Under the pieces are notes generated by a model, which saw nothing but the letters and a program-made list of their open reading frames with translations, searched no databases and was not told the DNA's origin. Of a DNA stretch of 64,000 bases, positions 22,314 to 34,060 are shown piece after piece. This DNA comes from Bidens hawaiensis (lineage: Eukaryota > Streptophyta > Magnoliopsida > Asterales > Asteraceae), in the NCBI GenBank assembly GCA_021521415.1, contig JAIQDT010000192.1, positions 2,294,001-2,358,000 on the forward strand. The letters are read 5' to 3'. Position 1 is the first letter of the stretch. Every line of letters starts with the position of its first letter. The position numbers and the translations under genes are program-made.

Positions 22314-25300
22314 ATTATTATTATTGTGGAGTACTTAATGATAATGCACAGCTCTGGTGGACGAAAGTTTGAGCATGCATTGAAGCATGGGGCCACTAAC
22401 GGTCTCTTTATTGTTACACTTGGATGGTTTGTGGATAGTGTTAGAAAAAATGGTAAAACTTTGTCGCTTTTAAAGTTTAATAGTAATTTTGAGGTGGCAA
22501 ATAGGCGGGTCAGGTGGATTGGGTAGTGGGTCAAATAGGTTTGTGTCGGGATACTAACATTTTCGATGTTGTTAACAAATAAGTATTAATATAACTTATA
22601 TAAGAAACCTATGTTATGAGTATGGTCAGGATCATTTCAGAACTTCCAAATAATTTAAGAATTTAAAGAACTCTAAACAACCAATCATTTTATTTATTTA
22701 TTTTATGTATTTAATGTTATTAAGGGTAGTTTTCCATCAAAATACAACCCAAATTGACCCTTTTCCATATAATTTGGTTAAATTGCCACCTCTCTATAAC
22801 ATGCTCATAGTGAATTTAGTTAGTGTCGTTTGAATTAATATAATTTTTTCTTCTTTTGGTCAGTGAGATTAAATGAATCCCTTTACGTTGTAAAAAATCT
22901 TGGAGGAAATCATACGCCTAAAGATGACTTCAATAATGGGAATTCTTGTCTTCCTGTTGCCATGCTTGAAAATGCTAAGCAATCAAACGCGGTTGATAAA
23001 CCAATATCAGTCTCATCATCAGAAGAGCTTAAAAGACGAGGCTCAATTTTTTCGGGTCAATCCATTTATGTTGACCCGGAAGTTTCTGCTGAGCTGCAGA
23101 ATAAGGTGCCGTTGACTTTTCACACATTATTCACATTTATTTTCATTTTTCGCGTTCGATCACAAACAATTAAAAGAACAGGGTTTTCTTGTTTGATTTC
23201 GTTCGTTAAGAAAAATAACGTGTTCATGTTCATTCATTAATTGTATGAACGAACAGTTCATGAACATAAACAAACACAATTGAACATAATCAAAAGAATA
23301 TAACTGAACATAGACGAAAACGAATTTAAACGAACATAAGTGAAAAAAACATTGATTATAAGTGATTGTCAAAATCAGTCTGTTGGGCATAATAAATTAG
23401 TAAAACTAGACTAAATTGTAATGGGGATATATTTATTTATAATATTAGGCTAAATTGATGTGCATAAACACTTTAAACGAATATATAAATAAACAAACTT
23501 AAACCAACGTAAACTAACAGATGTAAATGAACGAACATAAAAGAATTTAAATGAACGCATGTTTACAAACATAAATGAACGAACAAGACAGGTGTTCATA
23601 TCCGCTCATTTAACTAAATTAAATGAATAAAAACTAACTTTCAAGCCTTTTATAGACAAAGTGACAATAGTTAAACAGAATATAAAATGGGTTGCTTATA
23701 TGTATGAAATTTGGTTCCAGTAGGTTGTTGAGGCGGCTTTTGGACAAGGAGGCTCACTAGTGGACGAATGGTTGCCAGGCCAGCATCCTAGTCATGTGGT
23801 CTGTGAAGAGTCTTCGGTTCAAAGATATCTTGGTCACTCGAGTTATCTTGTTACAGTAAGTTATACACTTCAAAGGCTTATTTATTTAAAGCTATAATTG
23901 GTTAAATGTCTAATCTACCCCACACCTAACACCTCAGCCCCTATGGATTCTCAAGACCGTTAAGGAGATCAGACCACAGAGGCTTGTGCATTTGTCTGCT
24001 GACTTGGCACGCCAGATTGGCATGATGCTCGATAATATTCAAGGTGCTGCTCGTCAAAAGGTATACTAGATTGCTGAAATAGTCACCCCCCCCCCCCCCC
24101 CTCAAAAAATTAAAGGGATTTTAAGAAAAAAAAACCTTATGTCATAACATAAACTGATTGCGTATTTTATGCCAAAATTTAATAAATATAAGAGAAATGA
24201 GCATGTTTTATAGTTTTTATGCAATATTTTATATCGATTACATGTAAGCGAACCGAACGTTCAGTGAACAAGTGGTGACCCTTTTGACATGGAGTTTGTT
24301 TATTTAAGCGAACATGAACAGATGCCTCGTTCGTTTCATTAATTGAACAAACATGAACACATTGTTAATATATTCATTTAAACATTTAAACATTTTTGGC
24401 CCATTACAGCTTAGTTTAGTTTAGTTTTAACAACCTTGTAGGCTCAGCACATGGTTCTTCACATTACTTTTAGTTGGTTTTAGTTTAGTTATGTTAATTC
24501 ATCTGTGTTTGGCTATGTTCGTTCTTTACGTTCTTGAACCATTCATTTATAAGGTTAACAATTTGCAAAGGAACACGAAATTTAATTTTCTTCACAAAAG
24601 AACACAAATAAGAAATTCTTGTTAGTTTAATTTTTGTGTTCGATCGTTTGTTTCGTTAAAGTTAAACGAACATCTCCCTTTGTGTGTGTTCGGTTCGTTT
24701 ACAAGCTATACAAATATGCATCTTTGGTTGTAATTATAGAATACTAATATAAAACAAATATCTTGGTTGAACGAGTCCTGTTTGTGTAAACACGTATGAA
24801 AATTTGTGTCGTGTTCTGGTTCATGTGTCTTAGCATCGGGTTCATGTCAAATCAAGAAAATGTTAAATGGTTAGAACCTAAAAATATAACTTTCAAATAT
24901 TTTTTCTTAAATTTTAGGATAATTTTCGGGCCATTTGTTCTCAAGAACCGCAAAGTGTTGGAATCAATTCTGACTATGAAGAAAATCAAAAAACAGTAAA
25001 CATTGCCAAAAACGGGGTTAGAAATCGTCGTGGTCGTCGCATGCAGGTAATATCCAAATCAGTCTTGATTTGCCTTTCTAAATCAAATAATAGTTTGTAA
25101 TATAAATTTGATTATTATCACAGGCACCAATAAAACCATTAACTCCAACCACACTTCTTGATTCAATCTGCTGGTCAATTTCTGACCCGTCATCAAATGC
25201 TACTATATACACCGACTCTTTGACTAACACGAATGAAGATGAGAAAGAATCTATTGCTTCGTTTGTCAACTTCTCAAGACCACTTTCAGACGCGTAAGTT

Positions 25301-26507
25301 TTCACTTGTTTTAACCACTTATTAGTTTTACTATGGTTAGTTGTTATGAAATAAACATTATTATTTAGTAAAAATTGCCAACTTTCAACAATAACTAGAA
25401 AACCATACACTTTCTTTGTGTATGATATAAAAAATCATATTAAGTTATATACATTTTAATTATTTTTATGCATATTTTAATTATTATTTTCATATATAGG
25501 ATAATATATACTATTTAATTATATTTATTATAATTGTATATATTATATAAGTATGTCTATTTGTATAAAATATCATATTAATTTATATACGTATTTATTA
25601 ATTTTTATATATACCGTTAAAAAAAATACTTTTTGTGTATTTTACATCTTTATACATATCATTTTATGATCTGTAGTTATCATCATCATCATCATCATCA
25701 TCGTACTCAGTATATCCCACCAATAGCAAAGCTATGTTAGGGTCTGAGGAGGGTAAGATGTAGACAGCCTTACCTCTACCCCATAGGGATAGAGAGGCTG
25801 CTTCCGGTGAGACCCCCGGCTCGATAGTAGTTTTGCATCAAGCCTTGGACATAAAGCACATAGCACTCAATCATCGGGATACCGGCTGGTTGGTGCATGT
25901 ACCCTCGTCTTTCGGCTATCAACGCCACCACATGATGCCTGATTAACCTTCCGCCACTTTTAACGTTATTTTCACGAGATTAGTAAAATAACGTCAAAAT
26001 TAGTGCACACACGCGCGCGCGCGCGCACCATAGTCTTGTTTAGGCTCTCGAGCCAGCTTGAGCTCAGTAAGGAAGCTTGGGCTCGGCCTCGTTTATTAAA
26101 CAAGCCTGTTTTTTTGGCTCGGGCTCTTTTAAGCTCGGTATGATTCTAGCTTGAAGTGAGTCTTTCTCTAGTGGCTCATGAGCTAACTGGTTTTTTAATT
26201 GTGCAGTGAAAAGAATGAGTTGATTTTCAAGAACCATTTCCTCACTATACTATTTCCGGTCGACCGGTTCTCAGAAATGGGCCCCACTTCAAGAACCTTG
26301 TTTAGTGACACAGGGTTCACATGTATGCAATTCTTAGATCACATATATTCATTTTACCAGGTAAAATAATAACCAGTTTTCTTCAAAGGTTATCGTGTTT
26401 TAAACGTTCACATGTAAACTTTGTTAATGGTGCAGGAAAACATGTCAAAAATGGAGATCGAGGTAGCCATTCATACGGATTCATGGCATGCTGATCGGGT
26501 TGTCTGA
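21134..26507 (+). CDS. BRCT-domain protein, 10 exons, 485 aa
   Basis: Exons: 21134-21374, 21887-21978, 22350-22452, 22864-23105, 23724-23855, 23938-24060, 24918-25046, 25124-25293, 26207-26360, 26436-26507. Phases agree throughout and total 1458 nt. BRCT 1 lies at residues about 69-155: FSGLVICVTGLSK, RLGGQYSPH...THLVV and LFIVTLGWFVDSVRKN with the conserved Trp. BRCT 2 lies at about 205-287: FSGQSIYVDPEV, FGQGGSLVDEWLPGQHPSHV and SSYLVTPLWILKTV. BRCT domains bind phosphopeptides or one another in DNA-damage and replication control. The rest has a basic patch RNRRGRRMQ (residues about 345-354) and no recognised enzyme domain. All introns are GT-AG except intron 2, which is AT-AC. It resembles plant BRCT DNA-repair proteins, but the exact orthologue is not claimed. 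The start is the first ATG, after an AT-rich leader. Confidence 0.85.
21979..22349 (+). other. AT-AC (U12-type) intron 2 of the BRCT gene
   Basis: The exon ends THLVVQ (CAG) and the intron starts ATATCCTTTTT, a full match to the U12 AT-AC donor ATATCCTT. It ends GCAC, with ACTTAATG (branch A about 22337-22338) 11-12 bases upstream, close to the U12 branch motif. The next exon continues in frame with SSGGRKFEH. No GT donor or AG acceptor near these points keeps both the frame and the BRCT fold. Confidence 0.82.
22278..22325. repeat. (ATT)n microsatellite within the U12 intron
   Basis: About 15 ATT units with one interruption, 25 bp upstream of the AT-AC acceptor. Confidence 0.9.
23240..23640. 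repeat. GAACATAAA-rich degenerate repeat in BRCT intron 4
   Basis: The words GAACATAA, CGAACATAA and AAATGAACGAAC occur many times with variable spacing. A similar run in both orientations is found in intron 6 (about 24245-24720). No terminal structure was recognised. Confidence 0.5.
24086..24101. repeat. Poly(C) run of 16 in BRCT intron 6
   Basis: Uninterrupted C homopolymer 25 bp after a donor site. The length could be an assembly or sequencing artefact. Confidence 0.85.
25679..26031 (-). mobile_element. Short retroposon with RTE-type 3' tail, copy 1 (in BRCT intron 8)
   Basis: On the minus strand it starts with a GTGCGCGCG dinucleotide-rich stretch, continues GCACTAATTTTGACG, then a hairpin, and ends in the RTE-like tail GGTCTCACCGGAAGCAGCC followed by (GAT)n. 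It aligns along its length with the copy at 48963-49343. It has no open frame. It lies in the 913-bp intron between exons 8 and 9 of the BRCT gene, antisense to it. A target-site duplication was not found for this copy. Confidence 0.8.
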
Positions 26508-27960
26508 CTGTCGTAGACTGGTGTGGCGGTTGTATAGTCGGGGCTATGAAAGACTTTGCAACGTTAAAGGTAGTTAGGGAGGGAGGGAGGCCAAATGCAT
26601 TTAGTCTTTTGTAAACTCTTGAAGTGTAAACTTATAGAGATATATGAATTGTTTGTTTATAACATCTCAAGGTTTCGTTTTGGTACGTAAAGGGGTATTG
26701 TTCGCTTTAGAAGGCTTTGACTAATAGTCTCTTTCCGGTGAGTTGTCTAGGTGTCACCTCGATCGATCATTCTCTTGTCTCGATCAACTTTAACAATGTT
26801 GGGGTAAGTGGCTATGGTCCTTTGTTGGAACCTTAGTGGACTATTGTCGGACCTTAATTAGTGACTACTATAACTTCGTATATGCTTAATAGTTAATATT
26901 AGGGGTGAGCTTGGGACGGTACTGGTACCGATTCCGAAAATCCCAATCCCGAAAAATTTAAAAATATCTGGTACTTTGCTGGTACCGAAATGCGTGGTTC
27001 TGTACCGGTATGGTACTAGTACAGATACAGTACCGATATTTCATGTAAAATTTGGGAAATACTGATACCGTACCAGGTACAAGATGATCATCTGAATGCA
27101 TGCCTGTTTAAGAGGTATGCATTTTATTGCCCATCAAAATATACATTATTATACTTTAATGGATATGCGTAAACCATTTTGTTCTTATGTACTGTCATTG
27201 AAGCTTTGAAAGAAGATGAATGAACATCTACATTGAAGACGGTTAAGGAGGTTAATTATCTACTACCAGCTGGGCGAGTTGATGTTGATGTAAACAATAC
27301 ATAACTTTATACTCAAAAATCACTTTAAAAACAAGAAGTTAGTTATTATTTTAATACTATTATACAAGGACCATAAAACCCTTTGTCACAAGGGTGGACA
27401 CTGACAGACTGCGCTCTCTAGACGGGAACGGTGGTACCGACGGAAACTCTGTACTAAATCAATACCAACCAAACACCAGGGTAAGGGTGTTGGTATCTGT
27501 TTTACTATTAGTATTCGAGACTGGTTTGACCGTTAATTATAGTCTATGTTGGTTTGGTCTTTTGTAAACTCTTGAAGGGTGGACTTACTTAGATATGCCA
27601 ATTGTTTGTTCATAAACACGAGTATTAAGTGCATGAAATATGGTACACTCTAGCAATTATTACACCATTTTATTCACTATATAAATGGAACCGGAATCCT
27701 TATTATTTGAGAAGTACTCGTATTATCAAACAAACTCTTTGATATTAATATTGAGTTACAACCCTTTGACTAGTATATGTTGTCGATTTTGCGCTCACTA
27801 CGTGTCTAGTATAGTGGGATAAAGTCATAAAACCATTCATGGTGGTGGGGGTGTAACCCGAAGGGGCTAAGGGTACTTAAACTATCCTAAGACTCGACTA
27901 ACCCTGCCAACTCAACTATCCTAGACTATCTTAAGGGGTGGGGGCAAAACTCTAACGCCC
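26508..27960. other. BRCT 3' UTR and intergenic sequence
   Basis: No further gene seen. At about 26900-27080 there is a cluster of GGTACCG and GGTACT words after AGGGGTGAGC. This looks like an internally repetitive small transposon, but paired ends were not found. Confidence 0.35.
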
Positions 27961-28140
27961 TGTTCTTGAGTTTTTTTTAAATGAGGGAAAGGAAAAGAAA
28001 ACTAAGGATAGTTAAAAAAATGAGTGTTCTTGAGTTTTTTTTTATGATGGAAAGGAAAAGAAAACTAAGGATGATTAAAAAATTGGTGTTCTTGAGTTTA
28101 TTTTTAGGATGGAAAGGAAAGAAATAGGAGGAGTTGGGAG
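27961..28140. repeat. TGTTCTTGAG MITE family, partial copy C with three direct units
   Basis: Three direct repeats starting TGTTCTTGAGTTT at 27961, 28025 and 28087 (periods 64 and 62). Each is followed by a GGAAAGGAAAAGAAAACTAAGGAT-like stretch. They correspond to the arm of copies A (28548-28878) and B (34061-34391). The opposite arm is missing here. Confidence 0.65.
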
Positions 28141-28412
28141 AGATTAAATTAATGTATTTTCTCAATAAGTTTAAAGAATTTGAATTTTTATTTAAAACTA
28201 ATTAATAAATTATAAATTTAAAAACACAAATAAAAATGCATAGATTTCATACTAAATATACATAAATAATTAAATAACACTTTGTTCATTAAAAGAATAC
28301 ATAAAAAAAATACTATTCTCAATTCCATCGGTTTTTAACTTTTGTTATCACCTCAAATGTGTCGTCTCGGACGTTAATTTGTCTCACCATACTTTTCTCA
28401 TTTCAAAGACAC

Positions 28413-28439
28413 TATATATATATATATATATATATATAT
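28413..28439. repeat. (TA)n microsatellite
   Basis: About 13 uninterrupted TA dinucleotides. Confidence 0.9.
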
Positions 28440-28547
28440 GAGGTTGCAGTTATTACATTCTAAAATGGTTAAAACTTTAATTTATGGTAAATTACATATT
28501 TGATAATGTTAATGCTCATAAAGATTCAAAATCAAGTTTTAAACTTT

Positions 28548-28878
28548 AACGCATTGTTCTTGAGTTTTTTAACCAAGGAAAGAAAAGGAAATGAGAGGGA
28601 AGAGTAGGGAAGGCAATTTTTTTTAAACATGTGTGTTCTTGAGTTGAAAGGAAATTAGAGGAAAGGAAATGATAACTATGTTAAAAAATAGTTATCCTTA
28701 GTAATCAGCCCAAAAATGGGAGGATAACTTTTTGTAAAAATACATTAATTTAATCCCTCCTAACTCCTCATACTCCTTTCCTTTACATCCTAAAAAAACT
28801 CAAGAACACCCATTTTTTAACTATCCTTAGTTTTCCTTTCCTTTCCCTCCTTTAAAAAAACTCAAGAACAGAGCGTTA
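28548..28878. mobile_element. TGTTCTTGAG MITE family, copy A
   Basis: Terminal inverted repeats: AACGCATTGTTCTTGAGTTTTTT at the left and its near-complement AAAAAAACTCAAGAACAGAGCGTT at the right. A second, inner pair (TGTTCTTGAG at 28634 and CTCAAGAACA near 28800) makes it a nested inverted repeat. The middle contains ATAGTTATCCTTAGTAATCA. No coding sequence. The superfamily is not certain and no clean TSD was found. Confidence 0.75.
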
Positions 28879-29034
28879 CGCAACAATGAGCCACGTGAAT
28901 GCGTTTACACTTTTTTTTTATGATACCCAATTCCGCCGGCTGCATAAAAGTCAAATGGGTTCGGGTTGAGTTGATCCGCAAACTAAATTATCACTTAACA
29001 GTTATTTTATGAATGGTTGTATTTTGGGTAAGAA

Positions 29035-29298
29035 GAAGAAGGAGGGCTTCTTGACGGCTTGTTGATGCATTTGGAAGCCAAGAAATGAGGTTATTTTTGA
29101 AAGCACATTTACTTTAGAGACTAAAATTAGGGAGAATATCAAGTCTTTGGGGTTTTGTTTGGATTAAAAATAGGTATTTGTTTAAATCTATTCGTTGGAA
29201 TGATTGATATAATTTCAACTTCTAATTTGTTTTGTGGTGTGTGGCTCTAGCTTCTTGCTAGTTTGTTGTTTTAATAAAAGTTGCCGCTAAAAAAAATT
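29035..29298 (+). pseudogene. 3' end of an L1-type LINE
   Basis: Frames give WKPRNEVIFESTFTLETK, then IRENIKSLGF and, after a frameshift, VWIKNRYLFKSIRWND. This is the typical C-terminus of plant L1 ORF2 (the WKARNEVIF...WIKNR...W pattern). A 3' UTR and an A-run at about 29288-29296 follow. It is a short 5'-truncated insertion. Confidence 0.6.
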
Positions 29299-29508
29299 AA
29301 CTTTTGAACGGTTGTGCTTAGTTGCTTACTAAATTATCTCAACTTTAGAATTAATAATACTGTAATTCATTCTCGGTAAGTCAATAAGTCAGTATGTTAG
29401 ATTTACATATCGAATATATTCATGTAACCAATAGAGGTCATATATTGTAATGAACAATCAGCTTTGGCATTTTTAGTTAATACTAACTGCTTTTTTATTC
29501 TTTGAAGA

Positions 29509-29811
29509 TAGAGGTGCACAAACCGGGTCAGGAACCGGAATCGGGTATGGTCAACAAAAGTCAAAACCGGGTCCGGGTAGGAACCGGTTCCGGGTATAGT
29601 CGGGTATTTGACCGGGTTTTTTTCGGGTTTCTGGTAGGGTGGGGTCGGGTTTTGACCGGGTATTGGCGGAACCGATTCCACCGGGTCCGGGTCGGTTCCT
29701 GGTACAGTTCCAGAGGGAAACCCAAAGCCTGGTTGGTACCCGCGGGTAGGTTCGGGTCCGGTTCTGGGTAGGAACCGCCGGGTCCGGGACCGGTTGTTTT
29801 GTGCACCTCTA
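29509..29811. mobile_element. hAT-type MITE, 303 bp, GGGTCGGG-rich
   Basis: Terminal inverted repeat TAGAGGTGCACAAA at the left and TTTGTGCACCTCTA at the right. Flanking 8-bp duplication TTTGAAGA at 29501-29508 and 29812-29819. The interior is made of CCGGGT, GGAACCGG and GGGTCGGG words. Open frames on both strands (for example 29502-29771 and 29561-29836) are by-products of this repetition. Confidence 0.9.
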
Positions 29812-29819
29812 TTTGAAGA

Positions 29820-31301
29820 GTCCGTCGAGATATCAAGTTAGGCTAAAGGGGATTTTAGTAATCACGCATATGCCATTTCTCACCAAATCGAAATAGCTTC
29901 TTATGATACAACAAAGATTGACGCTAAATTTTAACATTGCCGAACTAAAATACCTCTTTATGTATGCGCAGTTTGACATTTTAAGTCAAACCTACTATAC
30001 AGTTTTACTATGGTAAGGGCAGTGGTGTTATAGACTTTAATGCACTTTTGACTTTCTAAGTCATTAGGGGTCTACAATTTCACAATGCTCAGCGCAGTAA
30101 CATTACACAACATATCATTACTCATCATTTAACACACATATGAAGTTGTTTATCGTTTAAATAACATTGTACGCAATCTGTAATTGTACGTATTGTGTAA
30201 ACACCATCATCACAGTCAAAGACACAACAACCAAAGCAGTCTTCTGTCATGAAGCCATGACCGACATGCTCGAAACAACTTGTGAAGAAATGGTCAAGAA
30301 ACGAGGCTACATAGACACAAGAGTCATCTGAGAAGAGATCATTGCAACCCAAGGACAATAGTGCCAGCAGCAAATGAGCTTATGAAAAGACACAGCATTA
30401 GTTGTCAACAGAAACAACACTTAAAAGGCCACCACCTGACTCTCCAGGTATACAATGAAACACCCATCGAGACACTTAAAACACATCACGCGCTAACTGC
30501 AAATTGATTTTCAACAGGCACCTAACACATAATGTTTCCATTTACGCTCGTGTAAAGACCATTTATGTTCTTTACTGTCCGTTCCTTAAAAGTCTTTAAT
30601 ACCTTTCAATTACCTTTGTAATCTTATCATACACATTTAAACAAAATTATTAACTATAAAACAAAAATATATATGAGTCTTATATAATTTACTTATATAT
30701 ATAAAATTAAGATATGAATATAAATGTTAAAGAAAACACCAACACAAACGTGGTAGCCGGACCGAACCATTGACATTGACTTTCTCGATTAGTCAAATCA
30801 AATAAAACATCATTTGTGTTGGTTTGCTTGTGCTCGTGAAAGGTTCACAAACAAGAAATTCCGTTTGGTTAGCTGTTTGTGACAGGGTAAGCAATAACCG
30901 AACCGAAATTACCCAATAACTGAAATATTTGACGAATTATCGAACAAAAACTCATACAAATCTCCAATCGAAAACACCAGGTTTGGCTAATTTCTTACCT
31001 GAATCCACCAATCGAGATTCATATTATCAAAACTGTTCAATAAGGAAAACGTAGGCTACAGTACCAAGGGTATATTCCTCTTCTCCCCTATCAATTGAGA
31101 GCTTATTAGGGCTGAACACTTGGAATTGGTGGTGGTCCAGGTTGATGCTTTGCGTTGGTTATGGCTGTCGTCAGCTGCTACCTACACTCAAACGCCAGCG
31201 CTCACATTTCTTTTCTAATGGGATGAACCCGAGTCACATATTTTATTTAACAAAGAGTAATGCAAACGTGATATTGGATCCGTCTCGCTAGAGCCAATTA
31301 G
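29820..31301. other. Intergenic; partial echo of an intron from the 36-38 kb gene
   Basis: No gene supported; the 82-codon frame at 30125-30373 has no domain. At about 30930-31065, the words CTCATACAAATCTCCAATCGAAAA and CCTGAATCCACCAATCG...CATATTATCAAAACTGTTCAATAA resemble intron 1 of the gene at 36398-38024 (37214-37240 and 37798-37845). It may be a duplicated intron piece. Confidence 0.35.
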
Positions 31302-31801
31302 GGTGACCGATCTGGTCAAGGGGTTCACAACACAAAACAACCACAATGATGGACTTCAAGGTGCATCCCGTCATCTTGTCCGAACTCCCACTAACTCCAA
31401 GAAACCCTTGAACTCGTCCTCGGTTATCATCGCGTCTTCTTTATTACAAATTTATAAACTAACAACAATTTGCCCTATTACAAATTTGAACCATCCAATA
31501 TGGCCAAAATAAAACCGAAAAATAAAATAACAACCGATTACAATTTTGAACCATCTATATGGACAAAAACAAACTCAACAATCAAACACAACCAAACAAA
31601 CATAGGTCGGGGCCGGATTTACATATTCAAAATAAATAAATTTCGGGTCGTTTTGGCTTGGTCAAATAAAATAAACAAAAAAATTGACCAAATCTAAAAT
31701 TACCCGAAAACTAATCTAGATCTACAAACTTTAAACGATTTAAAGTTTGAGATGTAGATCCGGTTTAAATGAACCGGGATCGACTCATACATTGTAACCG
31801 C

Positions 31802-31814
31802 GGCTCTGATACCA
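31802..31814 (-). other. Primer-binding site, initiator Met tRNA type (minus strand)
   Basis: GGCTCTGATACCA on the plus strand is the exact complement of the site TGGTATCAGAGCC. It marks the border between an LTR on its right and an internal region on its left. Confidence 0.75.
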
Positions 31815-31815
31815 C

Positions 31816-32351
31816 TGTTGGGTTTCAACGGTGGTTCGAAACAAACGGTCAAACAATTTTAACCCGTTTTAAGTATTAGATCCGTTTAAATATATATTAA
31901 TCATATTAATATATAAGACGAACCAAAAACGCAGCGGAAAAATAAATGATTAAAGCGAACCGGAAACCCGAACTGGGATCCGGTTACAACATATACGAGC
32001 ACGATAATTAATTAATTAATTAATTAACCATAGATCTAGTTTAGTGGTTTATACCTCGATTATCGAACCGGGTGAGACACCGAGATCTAACGAACCAAGC
32101 TAGAAGTTATACGAGACACGACACCAATTTCCGGCAGCCGGCAACAGCAGGTGGCGGCGGCAGGCGGCGGTGTATGGTGAGCAGCAGCAGCAGAACAACG
32201 AGACAGAACCGTGGCGGCTGCAGTGGTGTTCCGGCGACAACCTGGTTCCGGCGGCGGCGCTATTCCGACAGCAGGGGGTGGCGGCCGGTGGTTGGAAGGG
32301 TAATTAGGGTTTTGTTATTTTCTTTGTTAAGTTTTTATTAACAATAAGATG

Positions 32352-32416
<65 letters not shown>

Positions 32417-32609
32417 GTTAGGGTTTAACCCATAGCAAAACCCAATAGGCTTCAAGCCCAAATCACCAACCAAAGGCCCAGTTCAAACGTGTCCAGCCCG
32501 GTTAATAACTTAAGCGGGTTTATTGTTCGTTAATTTCGGTGTAATTTTTACCGGGTCAGAATAGGGTCAGCCCACGTTAACTTGACCCGAACCGACCATT
32601 TTTGCAACA
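31816..32609 (-). repeat. Probable LTR of a minus-strand retrotransposon
   Basis: It abuts the primer-binding site and has terminal TGTTG...CAACA. It contains a long (TA)n and a GGCGGC-rich block near 32150-32290 that gives a spurious ORF. No second LTR was found in the window, and no pol motifs were recognised to the left (31100-31800), so only a 5' part survives. The outer border at 32609 is inferred from the short inverted ends. Confidence 0.45.
32353..32414. repeat. (TA)n microsatellite, about 60 bp
   Basis: Uninterrupted TA run inside the probable LTR. Confidence 0.92.
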
Positions 32610-33420
32610 GCAGCTGCAGCGGGAACGTTGATATATGTTGATTTGTGCATCGCAATGGAACGTTGATAAAACCTAAAGTTGCTAAAGTGTGTCCGCACGT
32701 TACAACATAGATTGAAATAAGGATGTATTTATGCAAAGTTAAGTTGTCGTGAAGAAAACATAAAAAAAATATATTATATTTAACCATTTGTTTTGGTCGC
32801 GCATTGCATGAGGTCGGTGTGTATTAAAATTTGCATTGATGTTTGTATTCAAAATTTAGAGTAACATTACAACATGAAAAAAGAAAGTTAAAAATATATT
32901 ATATTTGACTCGGGTCAGTTTCGAACGAAGTTTATACTGAAACGTAAATATAAATAGACACGTTGCAATGCTTTCACAACTTAAAATGTGTCAAATATTA
33001 ATTATAGAATATGTCAAAATATTGAATTAATCTTGCAAAGAAATTGAATATGGCCAACATAAAATATTGAGTTAAATTGCAACTTCAAAATGAATTTAAC
33101 TTATAACTACCTTAAAAAGTTTTGTATACACGTAAAAATGTGGTTGGTTTATTTCATAAATAGTAAAGTTTGTGAGACAACTAACACATGGTTTTTAATA
33201 TATATATAATTATTGCCAACTATCAAAAAACTTTATATCTTGCTCTAATGGCCAGTATTGTATATGTGTTATCTTAAGCATGTCTTTGATTTTTTTCTCG
33301 CAGTTTCGACTCCTTCATACTGGTTGGCGTTAGTTTTTTTTTTACATTGATGGACCCATCAAGACCAGATTGATATCTTATATGTTATTTTTTCATAGCT
33401 TACTAATTTATTTATGATTA
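32610..33420. other. Intergenic, no gene supported
   Basis: AT-rich text with no supported coding or RNA feature. Confidence 0.4.
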
Positions 33421-33424
33421 TGCT

Positions 33425-33935
33425 TCATTATTATAACACGACACGACCAAATTCGCAATGATTTATCGTTGTAAAGGCGCACGGCGCATGTTTTTTTATT
33501 TGTTTTAAATATGTTAATTTGTTGTGTTGACAAAATTATTTTCTTATTTAGCTCCAATGTCGTAACTAGATGCCGGTCGAATTCGCGTCGGTTTGTTGTC
33601 GCAACACGCAAGTTTTGTTTTCTTTTTTTGTTTTAATTATGTTAATTTATTGTGTTTGTATGTTAACGAAATTATTTTTTCTGGTTTAGTTCTAATACGT
33701 TAACCCAATACCGATCGAATTCGTGTCGACTCGCAGTCGCACCGCACATGGTTTTACCGACTAACTACAAGTTGTCATGTAATGTTTTTTTAATCATAAG
33801 TTATACGAGTACCGCCAATACTATTATGTGTATTTACTGTTTCTGGGTTTATGATCGTTACCGTTACAAACCTAACCGATATCAATCGAATTTAGCGTCG
33901 ATGTGCTGACGTAACGCGGCAGGGTGTTATCTAGT
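33425..33935. repeat. Degenerate tandem repeats, period about 127 bp, Helitron-like end
   Basis: Successive units share TTTTAAATATGTTAATTTGT, then GATGCCGGTCGAATTCGCGTCG and a CGCAAC(A/G)CGC-like ending; compare 33503 with 33630. The last unit closes with TAACGCGGCAGGGTGTTATCTAGTTA, which resembles plant Helitron 3' termini (GC-rich hairpin then CTAG). A further unit lies at about 35236-35310. No Helitron protein was seen. Confidence 0.4.
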
Positions 33936-34060
33936 TATCTATATAGATAAATTTTGAATTTCGGTGTCTTAAAGTACCTAATTGGTCCACTAAACGACAC
34001 CTAATTAGCCATATAGTTAATAATTTTTCTTTTGTTTATTTTTCTAAGAAAATCTTATCT

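Noticed and set aside
26880..27090. GGTACCG-rich patch as a hAT MITE
   Set aside because: The AGGGGTGAGC start is suggestive, but no matching inverted end or duplication was found.
27961..28110. CRISPR-like regularly spaced repeats
   Set aside because: Only three units, plant nuclear context, and the spacers are themselves similar; it is a MITE-derived tandem.
29502..29836. Overlapping Gly/Arg- and Pro-rich open frames on both strands
   Set aside because: They are the interior of the hAT MITE; the codon pattern comes from CCGGGT repetition.
32072..32341. 89-codon Gly/Arg-rich frame
   Set aside because: It comes from the GGCGGC-rich block in the probable LTR; no domain and no plausible gene structure.
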